Below are positions 1 to 5,096 of a DNA stretch of 5,096 bases, piece by piece. How positions within the stretch are numbered: position 1 is the first letter of the stretch; every line of letters starts with the position of its first letter. A program made the translations under genes and the position numbers. The stretch spans positions 1 to 5,096 of the forward strand of contig JAFGVT010000048.1 in NCBI GenBank assembly GCA_016937825.1, written 5' to 3'. The notes below the pieces were generated by a model, which was not told the DNA's origin, searched no databases, and worked only from the letters and a program-made list of their open reading frames with translations. The DNA is from Fidelibacterota bacterium (GTDB lineage Bacteria > Fidelibacterota > Fidelibacteria > Fidelibacterales > Fidelibacteraceae).

Positions 1-430
1 GCGCGTCGATCACCCCGAAATTCGCGGCGATCCCCCACTCCCCGGCCGATCCGCGCAGCAGGGTTTCAAACTCATCGACGCTGCTGCAGGTTTCCAGGGC
101 AAGGCGCATCAGCAGGCCTTCCTGGTCCGCTTTCAGCGATGCGGGAAGCGCCGGCCCGATATTATAGGATGCCGTATTCATGACAGCGAAGCCGGTCTCG
201 TTCACGCCCATCCAGATCTCTTTGTTTGCCGGGTCCTTCACGTTCGCTACGCCCACAAAATCGTAGCCCGTTTCACTGACATAGACCAGTTTGTTCTCGA
301 GCGAGCCGGTATCCCGGTGCTTCCACAGAAGCGGCCGGCCGTCGGGGGTGGCTTTCCCGCTGATGACTGCGGAGGTACATGCGAACAGTACCGACAGCAT
401 GCCGACCGCGACCGTTATGAGCTTTTTCAT
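1..430 (-). CDS. Exported Ntn-hydrolase, C45 / choloylglycine-hydrolase-like (acyltransferase/amidase), 3'-truncated by window edge
   Basis: I translated 143 codons from the ATG at 430-428; the frame stays open to base 2, so the C-terminal part lies outside the window. Residues 1-17 are a short signal peptide: MKK, a hydrophobic core, then LFA. Cys18 follows directly (ACTS). Next comes SGKATPDGRPLLWKHRDT (residues 24-41), then WMGVNETGFAVMN. This is the N-terminal pattern of Ntn hydrolases related to penicillin acylase-type C45 peptidases and choloylglycine hydrolases. In those families an N-terminal Cys exposed by cleavage is the nucleophile, and the Arg-Asp of the 'RDT' segment lies near the active site. 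By family knowledge it cleaves, or transfers, a non-peptide or side-chain amide bond; the substrate is unknown. Export is inferred from the signal peptide. Cys18 could instead be a lipobox cysteine (LFAC). The start is supported by AAAGG seven bases upstream. The gene overlaps the DUF362 gene by 4 bp (ATGA), so the two are probably translationally coupled. Confidence 0.82.
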   Translation of the reverse strand, partial: MKKLITVAVGMLSVLFACTSAVISGKATPDGRPLLWKHRDTGSLENKLVYVSETGYDFVGVANVKDPANKEIWMGVNETGFAVMNTASYNIGPALPASLKADQEGLLMRLALETCSSVDEFETLLRGSAGEWGIAANFGVIDA

Positions 431-1527
431 CCGAATACCTTTCGTTTGATCTCAATGGCGTTGACCGGACAAATTTCGTGACAGCAGAAACAGCGTATGC
501 ACTTCCGGTCGTCAATGCATATTTTCCCGTCTTTCACGGACAGCGCTTCCGACTTGCACATCTGCACGCATTTTTGGCAGAGGATGCACCGCGAGTGATC
601 AAAGAACGGACGTCTGTCAAAGCGGCGCCGGATCTGCTGCAGGCGGACGCCCATCACGACCAGGTTATAGTGATGTTCAATGGGTATCCGTTTGAAGTTT
701 TTCACCCGAAGATCCTTCAGGTCGCCCCCTTCCAGAACGATATCGGCGATATTGTTCAGACCGATGCCCCTTTCGAGGGCATTGGCGAACATGGGGATCT
801 TCAGCGGATCGTAACCGACGATCCGGGCGGCGGTCATATCCAGGGCGATCAAATTGCAGGATCCGAGCAGGAGTCCGATATGTTTCGGCTTGCCGTTCTG
901 CGGTCCCGCCCCCTCCATTCCGATGATCGCGTCCATGAAGGCAAAGGCAGGCTTGACCGTATAGAGCAGATCGATCACCATGGCGGAAAAATCGTGGCGG
1001 TTGGGATATTTTACGTGCAGCATGGCCTTCGAGAAACCGGGGATCAGACCGAAAAGATTTTTGGTCGCTCCCGTAAAATAGGCCAGTTCGTGGGTTTTGC
1101 ATTTCGGCAGGGATACGATAAGGTCTGCCTCATCGATGATCCGGGCCAGCTTGAACCCGTTCCGGGTCAGGGGATCTTTGGTAAAATCCACCCACTCGAT
1201 GCCGAGCTCCTCACAGACCTGCCGGATCCCGCAGACCCTTCCGGTGAAAGCGGCACTGTGAATTCCGGGGGAATCCCCCGCCAGGACCACAGCGCCCTGC
1301 TCCTGAAAAAAGCGGGCGCAGGCCCGGAACACTTCGGGATGGGTGGTCACGGCGCGTTCGGGCTTCAGATCCGCCAGGATATTGGGTTTCAGCAGAACGC
1401 GTTTTCCTCGGGGATCGGGGCCGCCCGCGGCGGCATAGATCTCCGAAACGGCCTGAAATATCCGTTCGGGGTCGTAGGTAGCGACCTTCCGCACGGAAAC
1501 AAGGGCATTGTTCTCAGACAGGTTCAT
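427..1527 (-). CDS. DUF362 protein with C-terminal 2x[4Fe-4S] ferredoxin domain
   Basis: This 366-residue protein is probably cytoplasmic; no signal peptide or membrane segment is visible. Residues about 8-290 are a DUF362 domain. The marks are VLLKPNIL near 44-51, GDSPGIHS at 84-91, LPKCKTH at 140-146 followed by GATKNLFGLIPG, and MDAIIGMEGAGP at 198-209. Residues about 308-358 form a bacterial-type ferredoxin module with two CxxCxxCxxxC sets: Cys314/317/320/324 and Cys343/346/349/353. The second ends in the usual Cys-Pro, while the first ends in Cys-Lys. Extra cysteines lie at 337 and 348. The biochemical role of DUF362 is not settled; the ferredoxin tail implies electron transfer or a redox-dependent reaction, which is inference. 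The start lies 10 bp after the aminopeptidase stop with no strong Shine-Dalgarno, so it is probably read through from the upstream gene. The length and ferredoxin fusion are common for this family, so the gene looks intact. Confidence 0.93.
   Translation of the reverse strand: MNLSENNALVSVRKVATYDPERIFQAVSEIYAAAGGPDPRGKRVLLKPNILADLKPERAVTTHPEVFRACARFFQEQGAVVLAGDSPGIHSAAFTGRVCGIRQVCEELGIEWVDFTKDPLTRNGFKLARIIDEADLIVSLPKCKTHELAYFTGATKNLFGLIPGFSKAMLHVKYPNRHDFSAMVIDLLYTVKPAFAFMDAIIGMEGAGPQNGKPKHIGLLLGSCNLIALDMTAARIVGYDPLKIPMFANALERGIGLNNIADIVLEGGDLKDLRVKNFKRIPIEHHYNLVVMGVRLQQIRRRFDRRPFFDHSRCILCQKCVQMCKSEALSVKDGKICIDDRKCIRCFCCHEICPVNAIEIKRKVFG
438..442 (-). promoter_or_regulatory. Shine-Dalgarno (AAAGG) of the exported Ntn-hydrolase gene
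   Basis: On the minus strand AAAGG lies 7 bases before the ATG at 430-428. It sits inside the last codons of the DUF362 gene. It supports the chosen start and shows that the gene can be translated by its own initiation as well as by coupling across the ATGA overlap. Confidence 0.6.
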
Positions 1528-1537
1528 CGGTCGCCGG

Positions 1538-2656
1538 TCACTTCAGGTTTTCGGGGTTCAGGCAGGTCAGGTCTTCGGGGAGGAACAGTCCGTCCTTGCG
1601 GATCAGAACGCCGTCGAACCAGATCTCGCCGCCGCCGCACTCGGGCGTCTGGCGCAGGACCAGGTCCCAGTGGATCGCGGAACGGTTGCCGTTGAAGGCG
1701 TTGTCGTAGGCGTTCCCGGGGGTAAAGTGCAGGGACCCCGCGATCTTTTCATCAAACAGGATATCTTTCATCGGGCGGTTGATATAGGGGTTCATACCCA
1801 TGGCGAATTCGCCCACGTAACGCGCCCCTTCGTCGGTATCGAAGATCTCGTTAAGCCGGGCCTTGTCGTCGCCGTCCGCCTCTACGATCTTTCCGTCCCG
1901 GAAGGTCAGGGTGATGCGTTCAAACACCGTTCCCTGATACAGGGTGGGCGTATTGTACTCGATCACCCCGTTCACGCTGTCCCTGACGGGCGCGGTAAAG
2001 ACTTCCCCGTCCGGGATATTCCTCAGTCCGCAGGATTGCAGCACCGGGATACCTTTGACGGAAAAGTGCAGATCGGTCGCTCCGGGACCTTTGATATGCA
2101 CCTTGTCGGTCTTGCCGAGCCGTTCCATGAGCGCTTTCTGTGCTTTCCCCATTTTCGGATAGTCGAGCGTGCAGACGTCAAAATAAAAATTTTCGAAGGC
2201 TTCGGTGCTCATGCCCGCCTGCTGGGCCATTGAGGGGCTCGGCCAGCGGAGCACGACCCATTTGGTCTTCGGCACCCGAATATTCGAATGGACCTTCTGG
2301 CTCCACAGGGTCTGGTAGCGCTTCATGTCCTCGGCGGACACGTCGGACATTTCGGTGATGTTCTGCGTTCCCCTGACCCCGATATAGGCCTGCATATGCT
2401 CCATCCGGAAGGCCTCGTAATCGCCCGAAAAGGCGATCTGCTCATCGCTGCCCCCGTGGTAGAGCTCCCGCAGTACGGTATTGGACTTGATCGAGACAAA
2501 GGGATTGCCCCCGCGCGCCCGGACCGAACGGACCAGAAGCTTAACAAAGACATCGGGGACGTCAAAGGCCTCGATGAGGACGTTCTCCCCTTTTTGAACA
2601 TTGGTTGAATAATTGACCAGCAGATCGGCCAGTTTTTTTTCACGTGGATCGTACAT
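1538..2656 (-). CDS. M29 family metallo-aminopeptidase (AmpS/AmpT-like)
   Basis: This 372-residue protein has no signal peptide, so it is probably cytosolic. M29 (thermophilic aminopeptidase) enzymes release N-terminal residues from peptides using a two-metal site. The expected ligands and catalytic residues can be placed here: Glu218 in GEVF, Glu283 in GEFAMGMNP, His310 in SLHF, Tyr317 in GNAYDN, and His329 and Asp331 in AIHWD. Their order and spacing match the Glu/Glu/His/Tyr/His/Asp set described for AmpT and AmpS. The N-terminal half contains KGENVLIEA (22-30), typical of the family. The protein is somewhat shorter than the roughly 410-residue AmpS type, mainly between Tyr317 and His329, but retains all site residues. 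The start is fixed by AGGAGA eight bases upstream. The first 17 bp overlap the end of the DUF523 gene, and codons 6-8 contain an A8 run. A role in peptide turnover or amino-acid salvage is inferred. Confidence 0.93.
   Translation of the reverse strand: MYDPREKKLADLLVNYSTNVQKGENVLIEAFDVPDVFVKLLVRSVRARGGNPFVSIKSNTVLRELYHGGSDEQIAFSGDYEAFRMEHMQAYIGVRGTQNITEMSDVSAEDMKRYQTLWSQKVHSNIRVPKTKWVVLRWPSPSMAQQAGMSTEAFENFYFDVCTLDYPKMGKAQKALMERLGKTDKVHIKGPGATDLHFSVKGIPVLQSCGLRNIPDGEVFTAPVRDSVNGVIEYNTPTLYQGTVFERITLTFRDGKIVEADGDDKARLNEIFDTDEGARYVGEFAMGMNPYINRPMKDILFDEKIAGSLHFTPGNAYDNAFNGNRSAIHWDLVLRQTPECGGGEIWFDGVLIRKDGLFLPEDLTCLNPENLK
2633..2640 (-). repeat. A8 homopolymer at the DUF523 stop / aminopeptidase start
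   Basis: The coding strand has eight consecutive A residues. The first A is the last base of the DUF523 TGA stop, and the run continues through the Glu-Lys-Lys codons 6-8 of the aminopeptidase gene. It is the longest single-base run I noticed in the window and stands out in an otherwise GC-rich sequence. A one-base change in length would frameshift the aminopeptidase after about seven residues but would leave DUF523 intact. Confidence 0.8.
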
Positions 2657-3122
2657 GGGTCGTTTCTCCTATCAGGCTATCGATTTCGTTTTCATTATAT
2701 ACTTTTTTTCCCGTCTTTTCAAACAAATTCACCGTGACCCCCTTTCCCGGCCTCAAAACACCGCTGAAGGTGCCGTCATACACGCTGCGGTTCCCGCAGG
2801 AGGGCGAATGGGCCTTCAGGCATGCCAGGGAAGCCCCCGCCGTCTCCGCGGCCTTCAGGGCGAGCTCAGCGCCTTTGCGGAATTCCCGGCTCACATCCGC
2901 GCCCTGCCGGTTGAGGATGCGGCCGTCCCCCTGGATTTCGGAGGGGATGCGCGGCGTCGGGAGTCCGCCCAGTACTTCCGGACAGACCGGGATCAGGAGA
3001 AAATGGTCTTCAAGCCGGCGCAGGGTCTCCTCCGGAAGGCAATTGTCCTTTCCGTCGTAACGGCAGGGAACGCCCGTCAGGCAGGACGAGATCACGAGCG
3101 GGACAAGATCATGCCGGTTCAT
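2640..3122 (-). CDS. DUF523 / TudS-family (thiouracil desulfurase-like) Fe-S protein
   Basis: This 160-residue protein has the typical length of a single-domain DUF523 protein. Three family signatures are visible: ISSCLTGVPCRYDGK (11-25), PVCPEVLGGLPTPRIPSEI (45-63) and LKAHSPSCG followed by YDGTFSG (102-121). The conserved cysteines are Cys14, Cys47 and Cys109. In characterised TudS proteins three conserved cysteines hold a [4Fe-4S] cluster with one open iron site used for removing sulfur from 2-thiouracil; a conserved Glu and Ser assist, perhaps Glu49 and Ser106 or Ser108 here. The substrate in this organism is unknown. I start the protein at the ATG at 3122-3120. The frame is open further upstream to an ATG at 3248, but the added 42 residues (SADRADAALRLSAG and similar) have no family resemblance and lie wholly inside the preceding gene. 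The ATG forms a 4-bp ATGA overlap with that gene's stop. No Shine-Dalgarno is evident, so translational coupling is likely. Confidence 0.9.
   Translation of the reverse strand: MNRHDLVPLVISSCLTGVPCRYDGKDNCLPEETLRRLEDHFLLIPVCPEVLGGLPTPRIPSEIQGDGRILNRQGADVSREFRKGAELALKAAETAGASLACLKAHSPSCGNRSVYDGTFSGVLRPGKGVTVNLFEKTGKKVYNENEIDSLIGETTHVRST
2665..2670 (-). promoter_or_regulatory. Shine-Dalgarno (AGGAGA) of the M29 aminopeptidase gene
   Basis: AGGAGA on the minus strand lies 8 bases before the ATG at 2656-2654. It is the best Shine-Dalgarno in the window. It lies inside the 3' end of the DUF523 reading frame, so the aminopeptidase can initiate independently although the two genes overlap by 17 bp. 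Confidence 0.8.
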
Positions 3123-5014
3123 GGTGTAACCGGACCGAAGGGTTTGACCAGCAGACAGACGGAGCGCGGCGTCAGCACGATCCGCGGATCCGGGTGTGAG
3201 CGTATCGGATCGCAGGCGGCTTTTTCCAGGGTCGCATGCACTTGCCATTCCCCTTCGCCGAGATCAAAGGCCGCATCGTTTTCCGCGGAGGTATTGACAA
3301 GGACCATGCAGCGGCGCTTTTCCGAACGGACGGTGTAGCCCAGCCCGAATTCGCAGTTTTCGGCATAGATCGCCGCGATCCGGTCCGGATCGGCGGAACG
3401 CAGTTCCGGAAAGGCTTTCCGCAGGGCGATCAGCTGCCGGTAATAGTCAAAAAGCCCGCGATTGATATCACGGTCGCGGAAATCCATATAATTGGTTTCG
3501 TTATCCTTTGCGTAGGAATCGAAATCCAGCTCGCCCGCATGCGGATCCCGGACGCCTTTCACGGGAACGATGACCTTTGAGCGGGCATATTCCTGGCCGG
3601 CGTGCATCATGAGCATGCCCTGGGAACAGAAAAGCATGAATGCGGCGATCCGGTGCAGGGTCAGTTCTTCAGCGCTGAGACGAATGTGCGCGTCGCGGTC
3701 CGGGAGCACCGTTTTGTCCTTTTCCCGCAGAGCGATTCGGATAAAATCCCCCAGCGTGTAGCCATCGTGGGAGGCAATGTAGTTGACAGAATATTTTGAC
3801 GAGGGGACCAATCCGCCGTTCTTGCGCAGGGAGCCGGTCAGCAGGCGGACAAAATTATCCCGGTGCAGGTCTTTTTCCCATTTCCCGAACAGGAAGCCCT
3901 GACGGTCAGCGGGATTCTCGCCTTTGATGCCGTTGCGGTAGGTGTCGTTCCATACGCCGAATCCCATGTCGCTCATGTGTTCCGGAAAATACCGGCGGCC
4001 CCAGGGTTCACCGGCAAGGACCACGTCCGGGTTGACCGCGACGGCCGCCTGTCTGATCGCCAGGAGGACCGGATCGTCCAGGACCCCCGCCATGTCCAGG
4101 CGGAACCCGTCGATATGGAATTCCTTCATCCAGTGAACGACGCTGTCCACAATCAGCTGCGACATGACCGGCGATTCGTTCCGGGTATCGTTGCCGCAGC
4201 CGCTCATGTTCTCGTAAAGACGCAGATACTGGTCTTCGGCCAGCAGGCGCAGCGGATTGATATTGTACTGGCTGATATGATTGTACACGACATCCATGAT
4301 CACCGAGATCTTCGCCTTATGCAGGGCTTTGACCAGGGATCTCAGTTCGTCGATCTCGGCGCCCCGGGGATCCGACCAGGTCCCGAACTCCTTTGTTCCC
4401 GCCCGCGAATAAAAATTCGCCGGCGCAAAAAAGAACGAGGTCATGTAGCCCCAGTGGTTGTAGGCATAGGGATTCCAGCCGTTTTTCGGGGGTTCATAGT
4501 TCGCAAAATGCATCAGGGGCAGGAATTCCACGGCATTGACGCCAAGTTCCAGCAGATAATCGATCTTTTCTTCAACCCCGGCATAGCTGCCGCCACGCTT
4601 CGCTCCGCTTTCCGGGTGGGCGGTCAGGTCGCGGACATGGCATTCGTAAATGATCAGGTCGCGGGGGTCCGCCGTTTTCACGAAAACATCCCCTTCCCAG
4701 TCACAGACATCTTTCGGGATATAGGCTTTGGCGTTCTGAAGATGGTCGTTGAAGGTCGACACGGAACGCGCATAGGGGTCGGCGACATAGTCTTTCCCGT
4801 CATCCAGGCGGAAGGCGTAATAGCGGCCGGTAAAATCCTGAATATCGGAATATTCCCAGTATCCGCCCCCGATCGCGCGCATGGGAAACGCGGCCTCGGG
4901 TTCCCCGTCCTCGCAGTGGGCAAAAAATGCCAGACGCACCTGTTTTGCGTAAGGGGCATACAGAATAAAATATGTACGTCCGTCAATACGGTGACATCCT
5001 GTGGGATGTTTCAT
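3119..5014 (-). CDS. GH13 alpha-glucan debranching enzyme (isoamylase/GlgX/pullulanase type)
   Basis: This 631-residue protein has no signal peptide, so it probably acts on intracellular glycogen or imported alpha-glucan. Residues about 8-100 resemble a CBM48 beta-sandwich (YFILYAPYAKQVRL, then YWEYSDI and GRYYAFRL, ending in VADPYARSV). The GH13 barrel spans about 118-530 with the four conserved regions: DVVYNH (241-246); GFRLDMAG (303-310), giving Arg305 and nucleophile Asp307; LAGEPWG (333-339) with acid/base Glu336; and ASHDG (414-418) with His416 and the stabiliser Asp417. NHWGY at 186-190 corresponds to the N-Y/W-WGY segment seen in isoamylase, GlgX and pullulanase, and it supports alpha-1,6 debranching over plain amylase activity. 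HAGQEYARSK (471-480) and a C-terminal beta domain (about 545-625) complete the fold. The length is close to GlgX (about 650). The exact subfamily is uncertain. The ATG at 5014 is preceded by GGAGA 11 bases upstream. It heads the visible gene run and overlaps DUF523 by ATGA. Confidence 0.92.
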   Translation of the reverse strand: MKHPTGCHRIDGRTYFILYAPYAKQVRLAFFAHCEDGEPEAAFPMRAIGGGYWEYSDIQDFTGRYYAFRLDDGKDYVADPYARSVSTFNDHLQNAKAYIPKDVCDWEGDVFVKTADPRDLIIYECHVRDLTAHPESGAKRGGSYAGVEEKIDYLLELGVNAVEFLPLMHFANYEPPKNGWNPYAYNHWGYMTSFFFAPANFYSRAGTKEFGTWSDPRGAEIDELRSLVKALHKAKISVIMDVVYNHISQYNINPLRLLAEDQYLRLYENMSGCGNDTRNESPVMSQLIVDSVVHWMKEFHIDGFRLDMAGVLDDPVLLAIRQAAVAVNPDVVLAGEPWGRRYFPEHMSDMGFGVWNDTYRNGIKGENPADRQGFLFGKWEKDLHRDNFVRLLTGSLRKNGGLVPSSKYSVNYIASHDGYTLGDFIRIALREKDKTVLPDRDAHIRLSAEELTLHRIAAFMLFCSQGMLMMHAGQEYARSKVIVPVKGVRDPHAGELDFDSYAKDNETNYMDFRDRDINRGLFDYYRQLIALRKAFPELRSADPDRIAAIYAENCEFGLGYTVRSEKRRCMVLVNTSAENDAAFDLGEGEWQVHATLEKAACDPIRSHPDPRIVLTPRSVCLLVKPFGPVTP

Positions 5015-5021
5015 GCGAAAA

Positions 5022-5096
5022 TCAGTCTCCGATATACTTACATAATGTTAAAATAAAATGCGTCATGTCGTGCTGCACGTGCTGGGCGGTCTCGAA
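5022..5096 (-). CDS. Possible C-terminal end (24 codons) of an upstream gene, unrecognised
   Basis: Reading from the right edge, one minus-strand frame is open to a TGA at 5024-5022. It ends seven bases before the debranching-enzyme start. The decoded tail ends in HFILTLCKYIGD, which I do not recognise. The close spacing would match the compact junctions downstream. Against it, the last dozen codons are AT-rich (TTT ATT TTA ACA TTA TGT), unlike the GC-rich third positions of the other genes. Of the other two minus-strand frames, one stops in mid-stretch and the other at a TAA close to the leader. The stretch could equally be an untranslated leader. Confidence 0.3.
   Translation of the reverse strand, partial: FETAQHVQHDMTHFILTLCKYIGD
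5026..5030 (-). promoter_or_regulatory. Probable Shine-Dalgarno (GGAGA) of the debranching-enzyme gene
   Basis: GGAGA on the minus strand lies 11 bases before the ATG at 5014-5012, a slightly long but workable spacing. It directly precedes the TGA at 5024-5022 that would end the possible upstream frame. No other start with better support is seen for this gene. Confidence 0.5.
5031..5062 (-). promoter_or_regulatory. AT-rich leader, possible promoter region for the five-gene run
   Basis: This is the only clearly AT-rich stretch outside confirmed coding sequence, just upstream of the Shine-Dalgarno at 5026-5030. TATATC and TATGTA could be loose -10 hexamers, with ATTTTA-type sequence upstream as a poor -35. 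Neither pair matches a consensus with good spacing, so I name the region but not a specific promoter. It overlaps the possible end of an upstream gene, and both may be true. Confidence 0.25.

Noticed and set aside
273..515. 80-codon minus-strand frame across the DUF362/Ntn-hydrolase junction
   Set aside because: It overlaps both real genes in another frame, has no motif, and is better explained by the two genes meeting at ATGA.
1266..1280. Perfect inverted repeat CGGGGGA-A-TCCCCCG
   Set aside because: It encodes the conserved GDSPGI segment of DUF362 in mid-gene, has no T-run after it and is far from any gene end, so it is not a terminator or operator that I can support.
478..1695. 405-codon plus-strand open frame
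   Set aside because: It lies antisense to the DUF362 gene, which has clear family motifs and two ferredoxin cysteine sets. The plus-strand product is low in complexity, Arg/Gly-rich at its end and shows no family motif. Long antisense frames are expected where third positions are G/C-rich.
1508..2233. 241-codon plus-strand open frame and a neighbouring one at 2613-3338
   Set aside because: Both are antisense to the M29, DUF523 and GH13 genes and span gene boundaries. They are composition-driven shadows.
3123..3248. 42-residue N-terminal extension of the DUF523 frame
   Set aside because: It is entirely inside the GH13 coding sequence, lacks family similarity, and would make the protein longer than typical DUF523. 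The ATGA-coupled ATG at 3122 puts the first family motif at residue 11 as expected.
3863..5056. 397-codon plus-strand open frame
   Set aside because: It is antisense to the GH13 enzyme, whose four catalytic regions are intact. The plus-strand translation has no recognisable motif.
1..5096. Search for CRISPR arrays, tandem repeats, IS ends, attachment sites, tRNA genes, toxin-antitoxin or defence genes
   Set aside because: Reading both strands showed no regularly spaced repeats, no transposase or integrase motifs and no RNA gene patterns. Nearly every base is accounted for by the five genes.

Overview
The window carries a tightly packed run of five genes, all on the minus strand and read from high to low coordinates. 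There are no tRNA or rRNA genes, insertion sequences, CRISPR arrays or phage genes that I can see. Base composition is GC-rich with G/C-biased third codon positions. Several genes have AGGAG or AAAGG Shine-Dalgarno sequences, so this is a bacterial chromosome segment. The gene set (glycogen/starch debranching, a DUF523 protein, an M29 aminopeptidase, a DUF362 protein with a ferredoxin tail, a secreted Ntn amidohydrolase) fits a fermentative or anaerobic bacterium. I cannot assign a phylum from sequence alone.

Layout in transcription order: (i) 5015-5096 is an AT-rich leader that also holds a short open frame, possibly the last 24 codons of an upstream gene. (ii) 3119-5014 encodes a GH13 alpha-1,6-debranching-type glycosidase (isoamylase/GlgX/pullulanase relatives) with a CBM48-like N-terminal domain. 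(iii) 2640-3122 encodes a DUF523 protein of the TudS (thiouracil desulfurase) family. (iv) 1538-2656 encodes an M29 metallo-aminopeptidase. (v) 427-1527 encodes a DUF362 protein with a C-terminal two-cluster [4Fe-4S] ferredoxin domain. (vi) 1-430 encodes the N-terminal part of an exported Ntn-hydrolase of the C45/choloylglycine-hydrolase type and runs off the left edge.

The junctions are operon-like: a 4-bp ATGA overlap (3119-3122), a 17-bp overlap (2640-2656), a 10-bp gap (1528-1537), and a second ATGA overlap (427-430). No internal terminator or promoter-sized gap occurs, so co-transcription is very likely. The functions are mixed: one carbohydrate enzyme, two peptide/amide hydrolases and two predicted Fe-S proteins. 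They do not make an obvious known pathway. I read it as a housekeeping or catabolic operon and not as a defence or mobile system. The points most worth following are the pairing of two Fe-S proteins of uncertain role with two amide-bond hydrolases, the dual possible role of Cys18 in the exported hydrolase, and an A8 tract joining the DUF523 stop to the start of the aminopeptidase gene.
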